Positions 22,012 to 34,871 of a stretch of DNA of 64,000 nt are shown in pieces. The position numbers and the translations under genes were made by a program. The notes beneath the pieces were generated by a model. The model did no database searches, had not been told where the DNA came from, and saw nothing but the letters and a program-made list of their open reading frames with translations. Position 1 is the stretch's first letter, and every line of letters begins with the position of its first letter. The stretch comes from Diploscapter coronatus (Eukaryota > Nematoda > Chromadorea > Rhabditida > Rhabditidae), in NCBI GenBank assembly GCA_964036155.1, contig OZ038422.1, positions 48,321,201 through 48,385,200 of the forward strand, read 5' to 3'.

Positions 22012-25000
22012 ATGTCTAAAAGCGTTAGCCGCGAGGCTTTCACCGCCAAAAATGCTCCCGGGTCTTCGTCGAATGGAAAAGTAAGGGTGGTTTTTAAAGG
22101 ACACTGTAAAGTACCGTATTTTCCAGATTCTTATCGGAATCTGTGCGATGAATCGAAAGGCCACGAGTAAGCCGATGCGAGCTATCATGTCCAAGATTGT
22201 CGACTGCTATAATGTAGGGGGTTTTATATCCATTTTAAGGGTTTCATATATTCTCCATTTTCAGGACTACCTGGATTACTTCATTTTCGACGAGCAAATG
22301 ATTCTGAACAACCCGGTTGAAGAGTGGCCTCTGTGTCATTGTCTGATTTCGTTTCACTCGACGGATTTTCCGTTGCATAAGGTTTCAATTTTTTTTAAAT
22401 TTCCGATTTTTGTATTTATTTTTAATTCGTGCGGAATTTATTTTACCTTTTTTCTTAGAAGTTAAATTTGTATCTTTCTTAACTTTTAAAATATCTATTC
22501 TTTTCAGGCAATCGAATACATGGAACTCCGAAAACCCTATGTGATCAACGATCTGAAAAGACAGTACGATTTGGTAAACTTAAAAATTTGCGTAATCTAA
22601 TTTTTACTCTTTTCCAGCTCGACCGTCGAAAGGTGTTCCGAACTCTGGCTTTGGCCGGCATTGAGCATCCGAGACATGGGGTCTTGATGAGAGGAGATCC
22701 GAATGAGCCGGGTAATTAAGTCATTAAGTAGATATTTTATTACGCATTAATTAACCCGGGCTAATTACTCTAATTAAGTTATCTGTAATAAGCAACATAT
22801 CAATAAGTGGAAATATAAGGTCTTGAACAACTAATTGCCTAATTAACTCGAAATAATTGCCAAAATTATCTGTTTAACTACCCTAATTACCCATAATTAG
22901 ACGGAATCCTCGTGGAGCATCCCGACCATATCGAGGTGAATGGTCTGGTGTTCAACAAGCCCTTTGTGGAGAAGCCCATTTCCGCCGAGGATCACAACAT
23001 CTACATCTACTACCCACCTGGCGCGGGAGGGGGATCACAAAGACTTTTCAGGAAGGTCAGACTTCAAACAAGTTACAAATTCTCGATCGTGAGCTCAATA
23101 GTTAAAAACATCTTTATCTTTAGCTAAAAATTGCAAATCGAAAAAAGTCCTCAGAAAATTATGCATGATGGAGTGAATTGTATCTCAAAAATCGAACAAG
23201 AAAACGTGGAAATGTGTCGATAAGTTTTTGAATTTCAGCACCATTTTCCGTGAAACTAATCACATTAATTTGCGCGCTGGTTTAAAGCGAGTTATTTCTA
23301 GTTTTTAAGAAAAAACAGTTGAAATTTATAGGGAACTATGTCTATAAAGGGCAAAACCGTAAAAGCGAAACATGTAAGTTTGGAGAAATAAGATTTTTGG
23401 AAGATTAAAACTTCTGATTTTGTCTGAGTTTTGGATGTCTAGCAATGCTTGAGCGTGCAATTCTAATAATTCCCTTCCTGTGTGCAACTTTTCACAAACC
23501 CTTAGAGAATTTAACGCGCATTTTGGAAATAGCATAACATGATATTTGGTTTCTAAAATGAATTTCTGATTTTTAAATTAAATTTGTCTGACCCCAAAGC
23601 TAACGCGAGCACTATTTTGTCCTAGTTTGGAAAGACTTCAAAACAAATTTGGGGATAAATTTCATTTTTTAAAATTTATTCAGATTAACAACCGCAGTTC
23701 CTGGTATTCAGCGGAGAGTTCGGTGAGGCATAACGGGTCCTATATCTACGAGGATTTCATTCCAGCAGACGGTACCGATGTCAAGGTTCGTTATTAAAAA
23801 TTGCCTGACTTAAAGAGGTCCCATTTTTCAACGAGGGAGGTGGAATCTTTTTAGGCTCTGCCGTTATTTTTCTTGATCTTTCAAAACTTCGACATTTCAG
23901 GTCTACGCGGTAGGACCGTACTACGCTCACGCTGAAGCTAGAAAAGCCCCGGGGCTGGACGGCAAAGTGGAGAGAGACGCTGACGGGAAAGAGGTAACAT
24001 TTTAGGGAAAAAATTCTCAAATTTTGAATTTTCAGGTCCGATATCCGGTGATTTTGACCCACAAGGAGAAGTTGATCGCGAGAAAAGTTGTGGAAGCTTT
24101 CGGGGTAGGTTTTAAAATTTGAAAAGACGAAAATGGGATTGTTGAAAACGGCTAAAATTCGAAATTTTTGAAAAGGGATGAAAATTGAATTTCCAGCAAA
24201 CCGTGTGTGGATTCGACCTATTGAGGGCCAATGGAAAATCGTTCGTGTGCGACGTGAATGGATTTTCGTTCGTGAAAACCTCCACCAAATATTATGAGGT
24301 GCGAATTTTCAATCTTCTTCAAAAATTGCAATTTTATATTTTTAGTTTAAAATATTCTAATTTTAGGACACCGCAAAGATTCTCGGCAACATGATCATTC
24401 GAAACCTGATGCAGTCGAACGTGAAAATCCCCAGAGGCCTGGAGCCACCTTCTCTTTTGGATTTGGGACTTGGAGGTAAGCACTTTGCTACCATTTTCGA
24501 TAGCACTTGTGCTATCATTTTGGTACTCATACCACTTTTTCAGACGACCCACCGTTGGTATCGACGCCATCTGGCAAACTGATGGAACTCCGGTGCGTCT
24601 TGGCGATTATTCGACACGGAGATAGAACGCCCAAGCAGAAAATGAAGGTTCGGAATTTGGAATTTTTCAGAAATGATGGCTTTTCAGGTCGTAGTGAATG
24701 ACCCTAGATTTTTCCAATTATTCCGAGAACACGGGAATCCGAAAAAGAGTGAAGTGAAGTTGAAGAAACCAAATCAACTCAACCAGGTCCTGAATCTGGC
24801 CAGGGCTATTTTGTCAGAGAAACAGGTAAAATCTATATCTTCAGAAAAACAAAATCAATATTTGCGCCTTGTTTAATCATAATTTTTGAAAAAATCGCGT
24901 TGGATGCAAATATTTCTAGGGCGATCGCCGCCGATTGATGGAAGAATTGAAACAATCGGCGAACGAGGAAAACGAGACTCTCGTGGAAAGGCAGCTAGAG

Positions 25001-28000
25001 GCTGTCGAGGAGGATATCAAGACCTGGGACCAGATCCGCACCGTCTTGGAAATGTACGAATTTTCCCGAGAGTTTAAAAATCCGATCCTCGAAATGCCCG
25101 TATTTGAAATTTTCAAAAGCCCGCCCCACGAATGCCCCGTTTTTCAAGTTTCCTCACTACCTGAAAACCCCGCTACAACTTTCCTCTCTGTCAATCACCA
25201 AACAGCAGCAAGGAGAAAATCCGTCCTATCTTCGGAAGGGGATGTAAGCGAGGATGAAAATTCTCAAAATTTGCTACTCCTGGAAAAAGCGGGTGGGACT
25301 AAAAATGTAAAAATTGTACAAACCGAAAAACTACTGAAATAGGCACCAAGAAAATTGTGATTGCTCCCTGAAAGTCAGGTAAAATTTGAAAATTCGAAGA
25401 AAAAATAAAGATTCTTGTCAAATTTTTATCCTTTGGCACTACAGTGATCAGATTTCAATAAAGTTATCTCGTCTTATAGAAATTGTCTAAATCTCTGTAG
25501 CCTGCCTTATAATGGATATGACAAACAAATCCCCTTTGTAGCAAGACGCTTAAAATTAGCTAGCCTCGCCCACTTTTATCCCAGCATATCACGAATATAA
25601 TTGGAGAATAACGTCATATGTGAACTTCAAATTTCAGGTACGGCCACTTTTCGGGTATCAACAGAAAGGTCCAACTCAAGTACCTGAAGGCCAGAGAGGT
25701 CAGGGCTAAAATTGAAAGACGAAAAAAAACGAATTTCAAAATTCAGATCAAAAATTCTGATGAAGAATCAACGCAGCAAGGCCCGGCGCTTTTGCTCATT
25801 CTCAAATGGGGCGGAGAACTAACCACAGCCGGTAAAATTCAATTTGTTTATCTTCAAAAATATTTTTAAAAAGTCATTTCTTAAAATTTGAGATTTTGAT
25901 TTAAATATTCAACTCAGGCAACCTTCAAGCGGAAGCCCTCGGAAAACTTTTCCGAACTCTTTACCCAGGAATCAGAAGAACAGATGGGAAAAGCTCGCCT
26001 GAAGATACGCAGGTTGGAAATTTATTAATCCCTTATTTATCTAGTGAGAACTGGTATAATTTTTTTTTTAATTCGAAATTTCAAATTTAGGGCCTCGGCT
26101 TTTTGAGATTGCACTCGACTTATCGACACGATTTGAAAATCTACGCTTCCGACGAAGGCAGGGTCCAGACTACAGCGGCCGCTTTTGCTAAGGTGAAAAA
26201 GACCGGGGACACAATTTTGGGAGCAAAAATGATGGGAACGAAATTTCAGGGAATGCTCGCTCTTGAAGGAGAGCTAACCCCGATTCTGGTTCAAATGGTG
26301 AAATCCGCAAATACTGACGGACTTTTGGACGACGATTTTCAAGCTCGCGAATATCAAACTGAATTGAAAAGATACCTGCACAAGGCGCTTCAGGTACAGA
26401 ACTAGTTTTTCAACATTTTCTGAATAAGACGAGAAGTTAAAGGAAGCTATTTTAGCCAACTTTTTCTCAAATAAAATGAAATTATTCGAAAATGTTATAC
26501 TTTTGAAAAATATTGAATAAGTTCGATTTTCAGGTTGATCGAGATTTCACCCCGGAAGATTACCAGGAACTGAATCCAGACGGTCTGAAATCGATCACAA
26601 ATGCGATGGAGTTCATCAAAAACCCTCGAAAGATGTGCCACGAAATCGCGAGCTACGTCGAGAGAATGTGCGATGTCATCAAGTGGCACAAGATGAATAA
26701 GCCTTGTAAGGAAAATTTGAGTTTTTTTTTGGAAAAATCAACCATTTGTTATCTATTTTTAAAATTGTCTTTTAGAAATGTAAGAAAAGATCCCATAGTA
26801 AATCAAGAAATAGCGTTTTTCAGCGGAAAGCCACTCCCTGTACCTGTCAGAGACCCTGGATTTGGCCGAAAGACGATGGAACAAAGAATTGAGGGAGTTC
26901 AGAAGGGTCAACAAAAGCGGCGAGATCGAGTACGACATCTCCAAGATACCGGACATCTACGATAACATCAAGGTATTTTCAAGATTATTAAAAATTGCAA
27001 TTTATTTTCTTTAATTTAGAATTTTCAAAAAATTTGCATTTCAGTATGATATGGAGCACAATCCTGAGTTGTGCATCAACAACGAAGGCGAATTCGAAAG
27101 GATGTACCTCTGCGTCAAAAACATGGCCGATATCGTGGTGCCTCAGGTAGGATACTCAAAATCGAAATAAAAATACTAGTCCGACCTCAAGAAATCAGGA
27201 AAAAATATTTCAGGAATACGGTATCAAAAGGGACAACAAAATCGCGGTGGCCCAAAGAGTCTGTACTCCTCTTCTCAAGAAGATTCGAAACGACCTTCAC
27301 CGATGCCTGGAAAGTTCGGAAGAGGATGAAAGTCAGACCAGACTGGATCCGAGGTTTAATTTTTATCCCTTAATCTTTTTTCTAAAAAAAACCTTAGGGC
27401 TTCGCAAGGTATAGCCACCCCTCTGAGGCATGTCAGAACTCGCCTGTATTTCACGTCAGAAAGTCATATTCACACCTTGATGAACCTCATCAGATACGGA
27501 GGATTTTGCAATGTAAGCATAAAATTTTTCTCATTTTTTGATGATTTAAAATTTGCCATGATAGAGTTTTAAATTTAAAAATTCAGCCCGACGACAAAAA
27601 GTGGCAGAGAGCGTTGAGTTTCTTGTCTGGAGTGACCGAGTTCAACTACATGACTCAGGTATGGTTTATCTTTTTTTTATAGAAATTTAAGATTACTGTA
27701 GTACTTTATGTTAATTTCCAAAACAATGTTTCCTTCCTCATAATTTTGAAAACCCTTGAGATTACGGTAGCTTTAATTCTTGCAGGTGGTTTTGATGGTC
27801 TACGAAGATTCACGGTCCGACATCGATGAAAAAGACCGATTCCACATCGAGCTCCTATTTTCTCCCGGACTCTACCCTTGCTTCCTCACGGAAAAGGAGA
27901 AAATCTACGAGAATCGACTGAAGTAGCAATTTTTTCAGCTCTTAAAAATAAGAACTTTTTGCTGCTTTTGAATACCACACCCTCAAAACATGCCAAATTT

Positions 28001-30693
28001 GGTAAAGAACTTGTCGAAAAGGTTCTTTTCCTCCTATAGTATTTCGCACGACTTGAAGGTTTGTTGTCTGTTTCCAAGTTGTAGTTTTTTGAATTTTTAA
28101 AAATACAGAATTTTTCAGCAAAGTCTCTAAAACTCAGTCGAGAGAGGGAAATAATTCTTCGCAAAACCAGTCCCAGGGCCAGAATCCCGCACCGGTGACC
28201 ATGACAGTTAGCGCGGATTCTACAGCGACCTCTGGAGGTTCCAGCCCGTCCGATATGTTAAAGGTATTTTTCTCAGGTTTTTGCAATTTCCAAAACAAGT
28301 TTTTAAAAGTTCACAAACATCTCTTAGACATGGTTCCAGAAATTCACAAAAATATTCTAGAAGCTTCGAAAAAGGAGTTTTTTCAAGTTTTATAAGTTCC
28401 CAATGATCCCAGAAATTTCCAGGAGTCCTCTGGAAGCACGAATTCTGGAAGCAGCCTTTTTTCTTCTCTGAATAACTCGACCCCACCAAATCCTATCCAG
28501 CCAGCTTCAAGCAGTTCAATTCAAAATGCACAAACGCTGAATACTTTGACGACTTCACTACTTGTGGCTCCCATGAGTAACGACGATCTCTCCATTTCCA
28601 GCAACGTTTCGGAAAAAGCCGCAGAAACTTCGGGGTATAAAATTTTAAAAGATTTTATAAGTTCGGAAAAATGAAAAATTAAATTTTGGCGTTTCAAATT
28701 TTGAAGAGAAAAATTCAGCTTAATCGCGAGCCCCGGAAAATCCAGTCATCATGACTCGGAAGATGATCTGAACGATACGGAATCTGTGAATTTGGTCGCT
28801 CTGGAAGAAGTCCATCCGAAAGGTATTTTTTTATTTTAAAATAAAAAATAATAATAATTCCAGACGAGAAAACCACAAAGCGGCAAAGATTGGTGACTGC
28901 AGGAGAGACCAAGGCTATGGAGGTTTTTCTTCGATTTCTTTCGGAAAAAATGAAAATTTTCAGGAAGGCGACAAACCCAGGGAGGACTGGGGCAAGAATA
29001 GCGTCGCCTTGGCTTCGATTCCAATAACAACTCCTTCGAAAGTCGGGAATCTGGTGATTTGTTTGAGAAAAATCAAATTTGAAAAATACTTTTCTTCAGA
29101 TAGTCGAGGAAGAAGATCACCAGGCAACGGTCGGAGCGAGTCGGGGCAAATGGGTCAAAGAGTTGCTAGATGAAACGAAGCGAGCCATGAACTCGATCAA
29201 AGAAGAGGATGATAGGTGCCGTGTTCATTACTATTTAACTCTGGCGTTAAAGTTCACTCTGACTTTAAATCAACCATGCATTTGATTTCAGGAAAGAGAG
29301 GAGGGATAGTGGAGCGGGACAAGCCCAAACTGGCCCAAAGAGCAAAAGTGAACCGATAACTGCAAGCACGCCGATTTCTGGAGAGGATAAAGGTGGCTTT
29401 TATATATTCTTTCTTTTAAAATAAATGACTTTTTCAGCAAGAAGATCCCGATTCCCCTACAGATTCAAGCACCATACGGTCAATCTTTTGACAGGTCGAT
29501 TTTTTTGTTATTTAATTTCGAAAAAAAAGCTTTAAAAATGACTTTCAGAAAATTTTGAAGCGAAAAATGGATTTTTCAGGAAACACCGGCGTCCAGAACT
29601 GTCTAATTTCTACGGATGTGATCATGGGCAAAAGCGAATCGCAGGACAAGTCGAAAAGAAAAGGGGAGAAAGGTCAGAAAATAGAAATCGCTAAACATTG
29701 ACTTTCAACATTTTTTTTAGACTACTCCTCGGCAGGAACGGCCGTACTTTCCACTGCGGTTATCGCTCGATCCTCGAGCGAGCCGAGACTGCAGACCTAC
29801 GCAGCCGGGGACTGCATTACAGTGGGAGGTGAGACATTTGTGATTTCTTTAGGGATTGAAAGCCCAAACGACACACGTTTTAAATATCCAATTACCGTAT
29901 TCTCTCTAATTGTAGGGCACCCTTAAAATGCCAGAACTACACATTAGCCTTCGCAAATAATCTCCGAAAGTGTTTATAATGTTCTTTTGAGTCCATAGAG
30001 TGGATGTGGTCTTGATTTGAAGTGATTACGATCATTAGATGAGAAGTTATGGTGGTTTGAAAAATAGAAGGGCATTTCCTTCAATTAGAGGGAGTACGGT
30101 ATATGGATTTCATATATTCTTCGGTTTTATAATCTAGCATTGACGTCGATTTTTACCGACTCGAAATTATTTTTAGATTTGAAGAAAATAATAATTATAT
30201 AATCTCATATACTTTACAAGCCCAATAAATATCGAGGATGTCAAAAATCCTTTTTAATCTTTGAATTCTGAATTTTCAGAGATCAAGCGTTTCTGGCCCC
30301 CGTTGAGGAGTCTCGAAACCCTGCACGACTCGATTTCGTTCCAGCAATTCGACCAATTTCTGGCGAAATTGTTGGTGGGAGCCCTGACCCCTCTACCCTC
30401 ACCTCCCAAAACTCCACTTCCACTCGCGAGCGATGGTAGAAAAATCGAAAAAATCAATAGTATTGAGGGCGGGTGGAGTTTTTGGTTTTGCAAACAAAAT
30501 TTCATATCATTTTTAAATCGACTTCTTTAACAGGGGGAAGAGTAAAAGAAATTGATAAGCGCATTTGAAATTTCTCGAAGTTTCCGAAGTTGTCCTCATT
30601 TCAGACCTTCTCACGCCGCCTCCGAACTTCAACCAACTTCGATACGAGGTCGAAAAACTGAAGCAACTCTCTGTGGATGATAGTGAAAAATAA
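22012..30693 (+). CDS. Diphosphoinositol pentakisphosphate kinase (PPIP5K/Vip1)
   Basis: Makes inositol pyrophosphates. The N-terminal ATP-grasp kinase domain starts at [17 protein letters not shown] and continues through [40 protein letters not shown] and [20 protein letters not shown]. The histidine acid phosphatase domain follows from about 24590 ([16 protein letters not shown]) to about 27925 ([20 protein letters not shown]). A Ser-rich tail continues to 30693; it contains [15 protein letters not shown] near 29460 and a final coiled segment [18 protein letters not shown]. The splice into the tail skips an in-frame stop: ENRLK then TAG at 27923-27925 is avoided by a donor two bases into the Lys codon. 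A short form ending there is therefore possible. The start [17 protein letters not shown] is the first ATG after a GTCAG acceptor. Confidence 0.92.
29892..30101. mobile_element. MITE with TACCGTA ends in a PPIP5K intron
   Basis: About 210 bp. The left end TACCGTATTCTCTCTAATTG is mirrored on the right by the complement TACCGTACTCCCTCTAATTG. It lies wholly in the intron before the [12 protein letters not shown] exon. Confidence 0.7.
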
Positions 30694-31176
30694 CTTTGGA
30701 AAATTCAATTTTTTGACAAATTTCTTTTTCAAATCACTGAACTTTCCAAAAATCTCATGAAAAATTATCAATTTTATCACTTTTAGGTAACCTAAAATAA
30801 CCGGTGTTAGAACTATGTCAGATTTAAAAGAATGTAAAGCCGTGCATTTCAGCATAATATCTTACTCTATTGGACTTTAAAAAATTCACAACCACGCTTT
30901 AAATCAGTATTGTTTACCATTTTATAGATGAAACCGAGCTTCTTTTCTTAGATTCTGGAGTTTTATCTTTGTATAGAGTCGAACATGGAATTTTCATAGA
31001 ATGAATAAAGCAAATCTATTTTATTTCAAATCTCGTTAAACCTTGAGAAAGCAAAAACAGCTTTGCAACAAATATATGATTTTAAACTTGAAAAATTACC
31101 AGGAAGAGCTTGGCAGTTTATATGTACAGGCACTTTGCGGGTTGACTTGGTTTGACACGTCGTCAGGCTCCAGAAT

Positions 31177-32177
31177 TCACATGTCATCGTCGTCGTCAGA
31201 GTCAAGATTATTGCGACGACGATCGAACTGAAAATTCAGCATCGTAACGTTCTTTGTTCTTTTTAAACTAGTTTTTTTTATCTCATTTCTTCAAAAAATT
31301 CGAGAAAAATAATTGAGGTTATAAATAACATTTCTCGGATTTTTGTGGAAAGGCTTCAGAGTCCGATTTTTAGGTTTGTTGTTTACCTTGACAGTGGTGG
31401 TGCGTTGCGTTTGCTGAGAGACGCGCTCCATGAACTGCTTGAGCGCCTCGTCCGACATTTTGCCCGCGAGCTGACCTCTTCTGAACATTGTTCAATTGTT
31501 GTTCGTTTTCTTGTTGGTGTCGAGTTTGTCATTATCCCCCAAATTATCCATCCAAATTGTTCCTATTATTATTTTTCTTCGGTTTTTTTAAAAATAATTT
31601 TTAAAATTGTTGCCTAGTTTTTTTTTGTCGTTTCTATTTTTGCCTGCTTGTCATCTCCCTTACCTAGCCATATTGATGAGTGCACCCTCAACCATCTGGG
31701 CCTTTTCCGGCTTCGCGGCCGCTAAATTGCTCAGCCTCACGAGCGCCTGCTGGTCCAGAATCTAAAAAGGCATCTTTGTTTTCAAAAACTTTGTCATCGA
31801 CAACCGACTCTGATATCCGAAGTCAAAAGAAATATGAGATGTCAGAGTTCGTTATGCTGGAACTCGGAATCCAACTCAATAAATTCGGAAAAAGATGTCA
31901 GAGTTCAGAATCAACGATAAGAACGCTGATATCCGATGCCGAAAAATAAGAGATGGCAGAGTTATGAAGTCATAGGTCGAAATTTGTTTAGTTTTGACCT
32001 GCGAGAGCATGGAGTTTTTGGCGGCCTCCTGGTTTTCGGCTTGTTGTCTGCGCGCTGCCGCTGCGTCATCCTTGCCCTGAGAAGTCTGAAAAAATAAAAA
32101 CTTTAAAAATAGAAAATTAGAAGAAAAAATCCGACCTGAGCCTGACCAATACCAGAATCGACGTCGCTTGGCTTCAT
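31177..32177 (-). CDS. Programmed cell death protein 5 homologue (PDCD5/TFAR19)
   Basis: Small basic helical protein of the PDCD5 family, linked in animals to apoptosis and chromatin or chaperonin binding. Exons on the minus strand read MKPSDVDSGIGQAQ; TSQGKDDAAAARRQQAENQE; then ILDQQALVRLSNLAAAKPEK (near 31762-31700), MVEGALINMA, RRGQLAGKMSDEALKQFMER and finally FDRRRNNLDSDDDDM before TGA at 31177-31179. The last block is the family's DNA-binding and acidic tail signature. The stretch 31780-31970 between exons is intron. The start codon is about 250 bp from the start of FCF1 on the other strand, so the two genes probably share a bidirectional promoter. Confidence 0.92.
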
Positions 32178-32430
32178 TCTGTTTCGATTTTAGCGAAGTT
32201 TCTACTTTTTTTCGGCGTTTTTTAGAATCACTCGGAGGCTTCTGAAACTCGGAAATTTGAGAAAAAATCAAAACTCTTCGGAAAATGCGGAAAATAAACT
32301 AGCAAGTTCAGAGAAAAACAAGGGATACATACTGCGAATAAATGTAGCCCAAATTATAAATTGTGTACTGAAAAATCCGTTTTTTTTACTTTGAAACTCG
32401 ATTTTTTATTTTTTTTATTTTTCAGGAAAC
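32178..32430. promoter_or_regulatory. Shared promoter region of PDCD5 and FCF1
   Basis: About 250 bp between two divergent start codons. It is AT-rich with T tracts. A TTTTTCAG lies just before the FCF1 ATG and could be a trans-splice acceptor. No clear TATA box is seen. Bidirectional promoter function is inferred from the geometry only. Confidence 0.4.
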
Positions 32431-34107
32431 ATGGGCAAACTGAAGAAGCAAGCGAAAAAGGCGAGAAAGAATGCCGTGGACAAACTCATCAGAAAGACGG
32501 ACACGAGGATGTAAGAGCTTTTTAAGGCCATATTTTGGACATTTTAGAAAAATGAGAAATTTGGATTGGATTTTTTGGTCAAAAAGTATAATTTTCTATT
32601 TTACTTTTAAAAAATTAATATTTAAAATTTTTTTTCTAATAAAAATGATAAATGAGATCTTTCAAAAATGACCATTTTCGAAATATTGAAAAATGTTAAA
32701 TTCCAGTCCCGAAGCGTCGAGACTCGTCAAGGAAAAGAAGGAGGACGAACAGGCGCTGAAGCTGAATCATGCGTGAGTACATTCTGTTTGACTATTAAAG
32801 AGATGATTTTTAAAATTGGAGGTACTTTTGACGAAGCTTTCATTATTTATGAAGATACTGCTGGAGCCTCGAAGAAAAGGCATTCATTTTGACACAATAT
32901 CATGTTCATTAAAAAAGTACTCACCCAAACTAGAAGCCTTGGAAAAGTTTTTTTTTTAGAGAAACGTAACAAATTTTAGCCCGAAAACCTCGTCAGCTTT
33001 GTATATGCGCTACAACACGCAGCTGGGGCCGCCCTTTCACATTTTGGTGGACACGAATTTCCTCAATTTCGCCGTCAAAAATCGCATGGACGTCATGCAG
33101 GGCTTCATGGATTGTCTCTATGCAAAGTGTAATATTTTTATCTTGATTTAAAGCACTTTTTAAGGTAACTGCTATTTGATGAGATGACGAGACCTATCTT
33201 TTCCCATACTATGTCTTCCTACTTGCATTCTCTCCTGTTTCTAACTATAGGTCTCGTCATCACGTCCTATAGTAATTGCCTTTTTAACGGGAAATAATTA
33301 CATTTTTACTAAGGTTATGTACTTTTGAACCAGAAACAGGTGCATTTTTACCAGAAAAGATCACGACTTCAGCAAAATTATTGCTAATTTTATTGCGCGA
33401 AAATGAGATATCGAATTTTCATCAACTAGTCGGGCATTTACAATTACTAATAATTTACCAAAACTATAATTTGTATTATATAGTATATTTTTATATCCAA
33501 CATATTATTTTCTTCAACTTACGCTCCTGTAAATTGCAGGCATCCCCTATGTGACCGACTGTGTGATGGGTGAGCTGGAAAAGGCCGGAAGAAGGTTCAA
33601 AATCGCCCTCAAAGTAAGAAAATTGAGCACCTTGTATTTTCCACCCACTTTTATGTTTAATTTTATTATTGTTTAAGATCATCAAAGACAATCGCTTCCA
33701 AAGACTCAAATGCGACCACAAGGGCACCTATGCGGACGATTGTTTGGTTCAGAGAATTACTCAGGTATAGCTTTAATTTCACGAAAAAATGCCTAAACCT
33801 TTATCTTCAATAATAACTTTCCTATTAAAAATAGCTTTTTATAATTAAAAAAAATTTCGAAATTTCAGCACAAATGCTACATCGTCGCCACGGCAGATCG
33901 CGATTTGAAGAGGAGGTAAAAATTTAAACATCGCTATTTCAAAAATCCCCTTTTCATAATTGTTTTTTTTCTCCTAGTTTTATTAAATTAAAAAAGTCGC
34001 TATTTTTCAGAATCCGCAAAGTCCCCGGCGTTCCCATCATGTATATCGCCCACCACAGGTTCACCATCGAAAGGATGCCAGACGCCTACGGGGCTCCGGC
34101 TCAATAA
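32431..34107 (+). CDS. rRNA-processing protein FCF1 homologue (PIN-domain nuclease)
   Basis: Small-subunit processome component; in yeast Utp24/Fcf1 cuts pre-rRNA at sites A1 and A2. About 195 residues from seven or so exons. The basic start [20 protein letters not shown] and [20 protein letters not shown] are followed by the PIN domain: [19 protein letters not shown] with the first acidic residue, [15 protein letters not shown] with the conserved Glu, [12 protein letters not shown] with two Asp, and [19 protein letters not shown] with the last Asp. It ends [10 protein letters not shown] before TAA. All four acidic positions needed for metal binding are visible, so the enzyme should be active. 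AATAAA occurs near 34165. Expected site of action is the nucleolus. Confidence 0.93.
33162..33283. mobile_element. MITE in an FCF1 intron
   Basis: About 122 bp with inverted ends; the clearest arms are GATGACGAGACCTAT near 33183 and its complement ATAGGTCTCGTCATC near 33247, with AAGGTAACT and AATTGCCTTT at the outer edges. It contains TTTCCCATACTAT, a core shared with hairpin elements at 37819 and 49200. Confidence 0.65.
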
Positions 34108-34229
34108 AATAAAAACCTAAAGGAAATTACTTGTTTTTGTTGATTTTTCACTTGTTTTTCGAAGGAATAAATTTATTTTTATCAAACTTTGATTATATTT
34201 GATCAGTTTCAGGTATATTACCTATTTTC

Positions 34230-34560
34230 AGAAAATTCTCGAGCTGCAAAAGAATGAGGTTCGAGATGTTCCGAACACGATCGGTCTGGAAACAAGAAAT
34301 AATTTTTCAAAGGAATTCTTATTTTTCTAGATTTTCGAGAGAATTAATTAAAATTATAGAAAAAAAAACTCGATAATTCATTGGAAATTATCAAAAACTG
34401 GAAATGTTACAAGAATAAAAAAGTAAATTTTCTCGAAAATAACCATTTTTTCAAACCATACCTCCCCTCTGCTGATGACTGGCAGGCAGTATTGTTGTTG
34501 ACTAATTGGATGCAAATTTAGGGGGGTCCTTGATGAAGCTGACACGGGTTTAAAAATAAA
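34230..34560 (-). CDS. Two orphan exons, unrecognised
   Basis: Minus-strand exon 1 (about 34540-34464) reads SSRTPLNLHPISQQQYCLPV then ISRGE before a GTATGG donor. After a TTTCCAG acceptor the next exon (about 34285-34225) reads TDRVRNISNLILLQLENFL. The coding look is good, but no start or end is clear. They lie past the stop of the F-box gene on the same strand, so they are a small separate gene or an alternative 3' end. Confidence 0.35.
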
Positions 34561-34871
34561 AAAAATATTTAAAAATGAAAAATCAACGAAAATAAAGCAA
34601 TTCATTTGAAACGAACTTAAAATTGCAACAGACAGAAAAAAGAAATGACTAAAACCAAGTCAACTTTAATAATTAACGATTATCAAAAATTACAAATAGC
34701 ACGTATTAAGATTCAAGTGATTTGATAAATGGAACCCGCTTTCATAAAAGATTTAAAAAATCAGTAAATGGGAATCTAGAAATGATAATTCTATCAAAAA
34801 TAATCCAGTAAAAATTGTACTTCTTTTAAGAAAATGAAATAGAAAATATTGTTGCCAAAATTAGTTCACAA

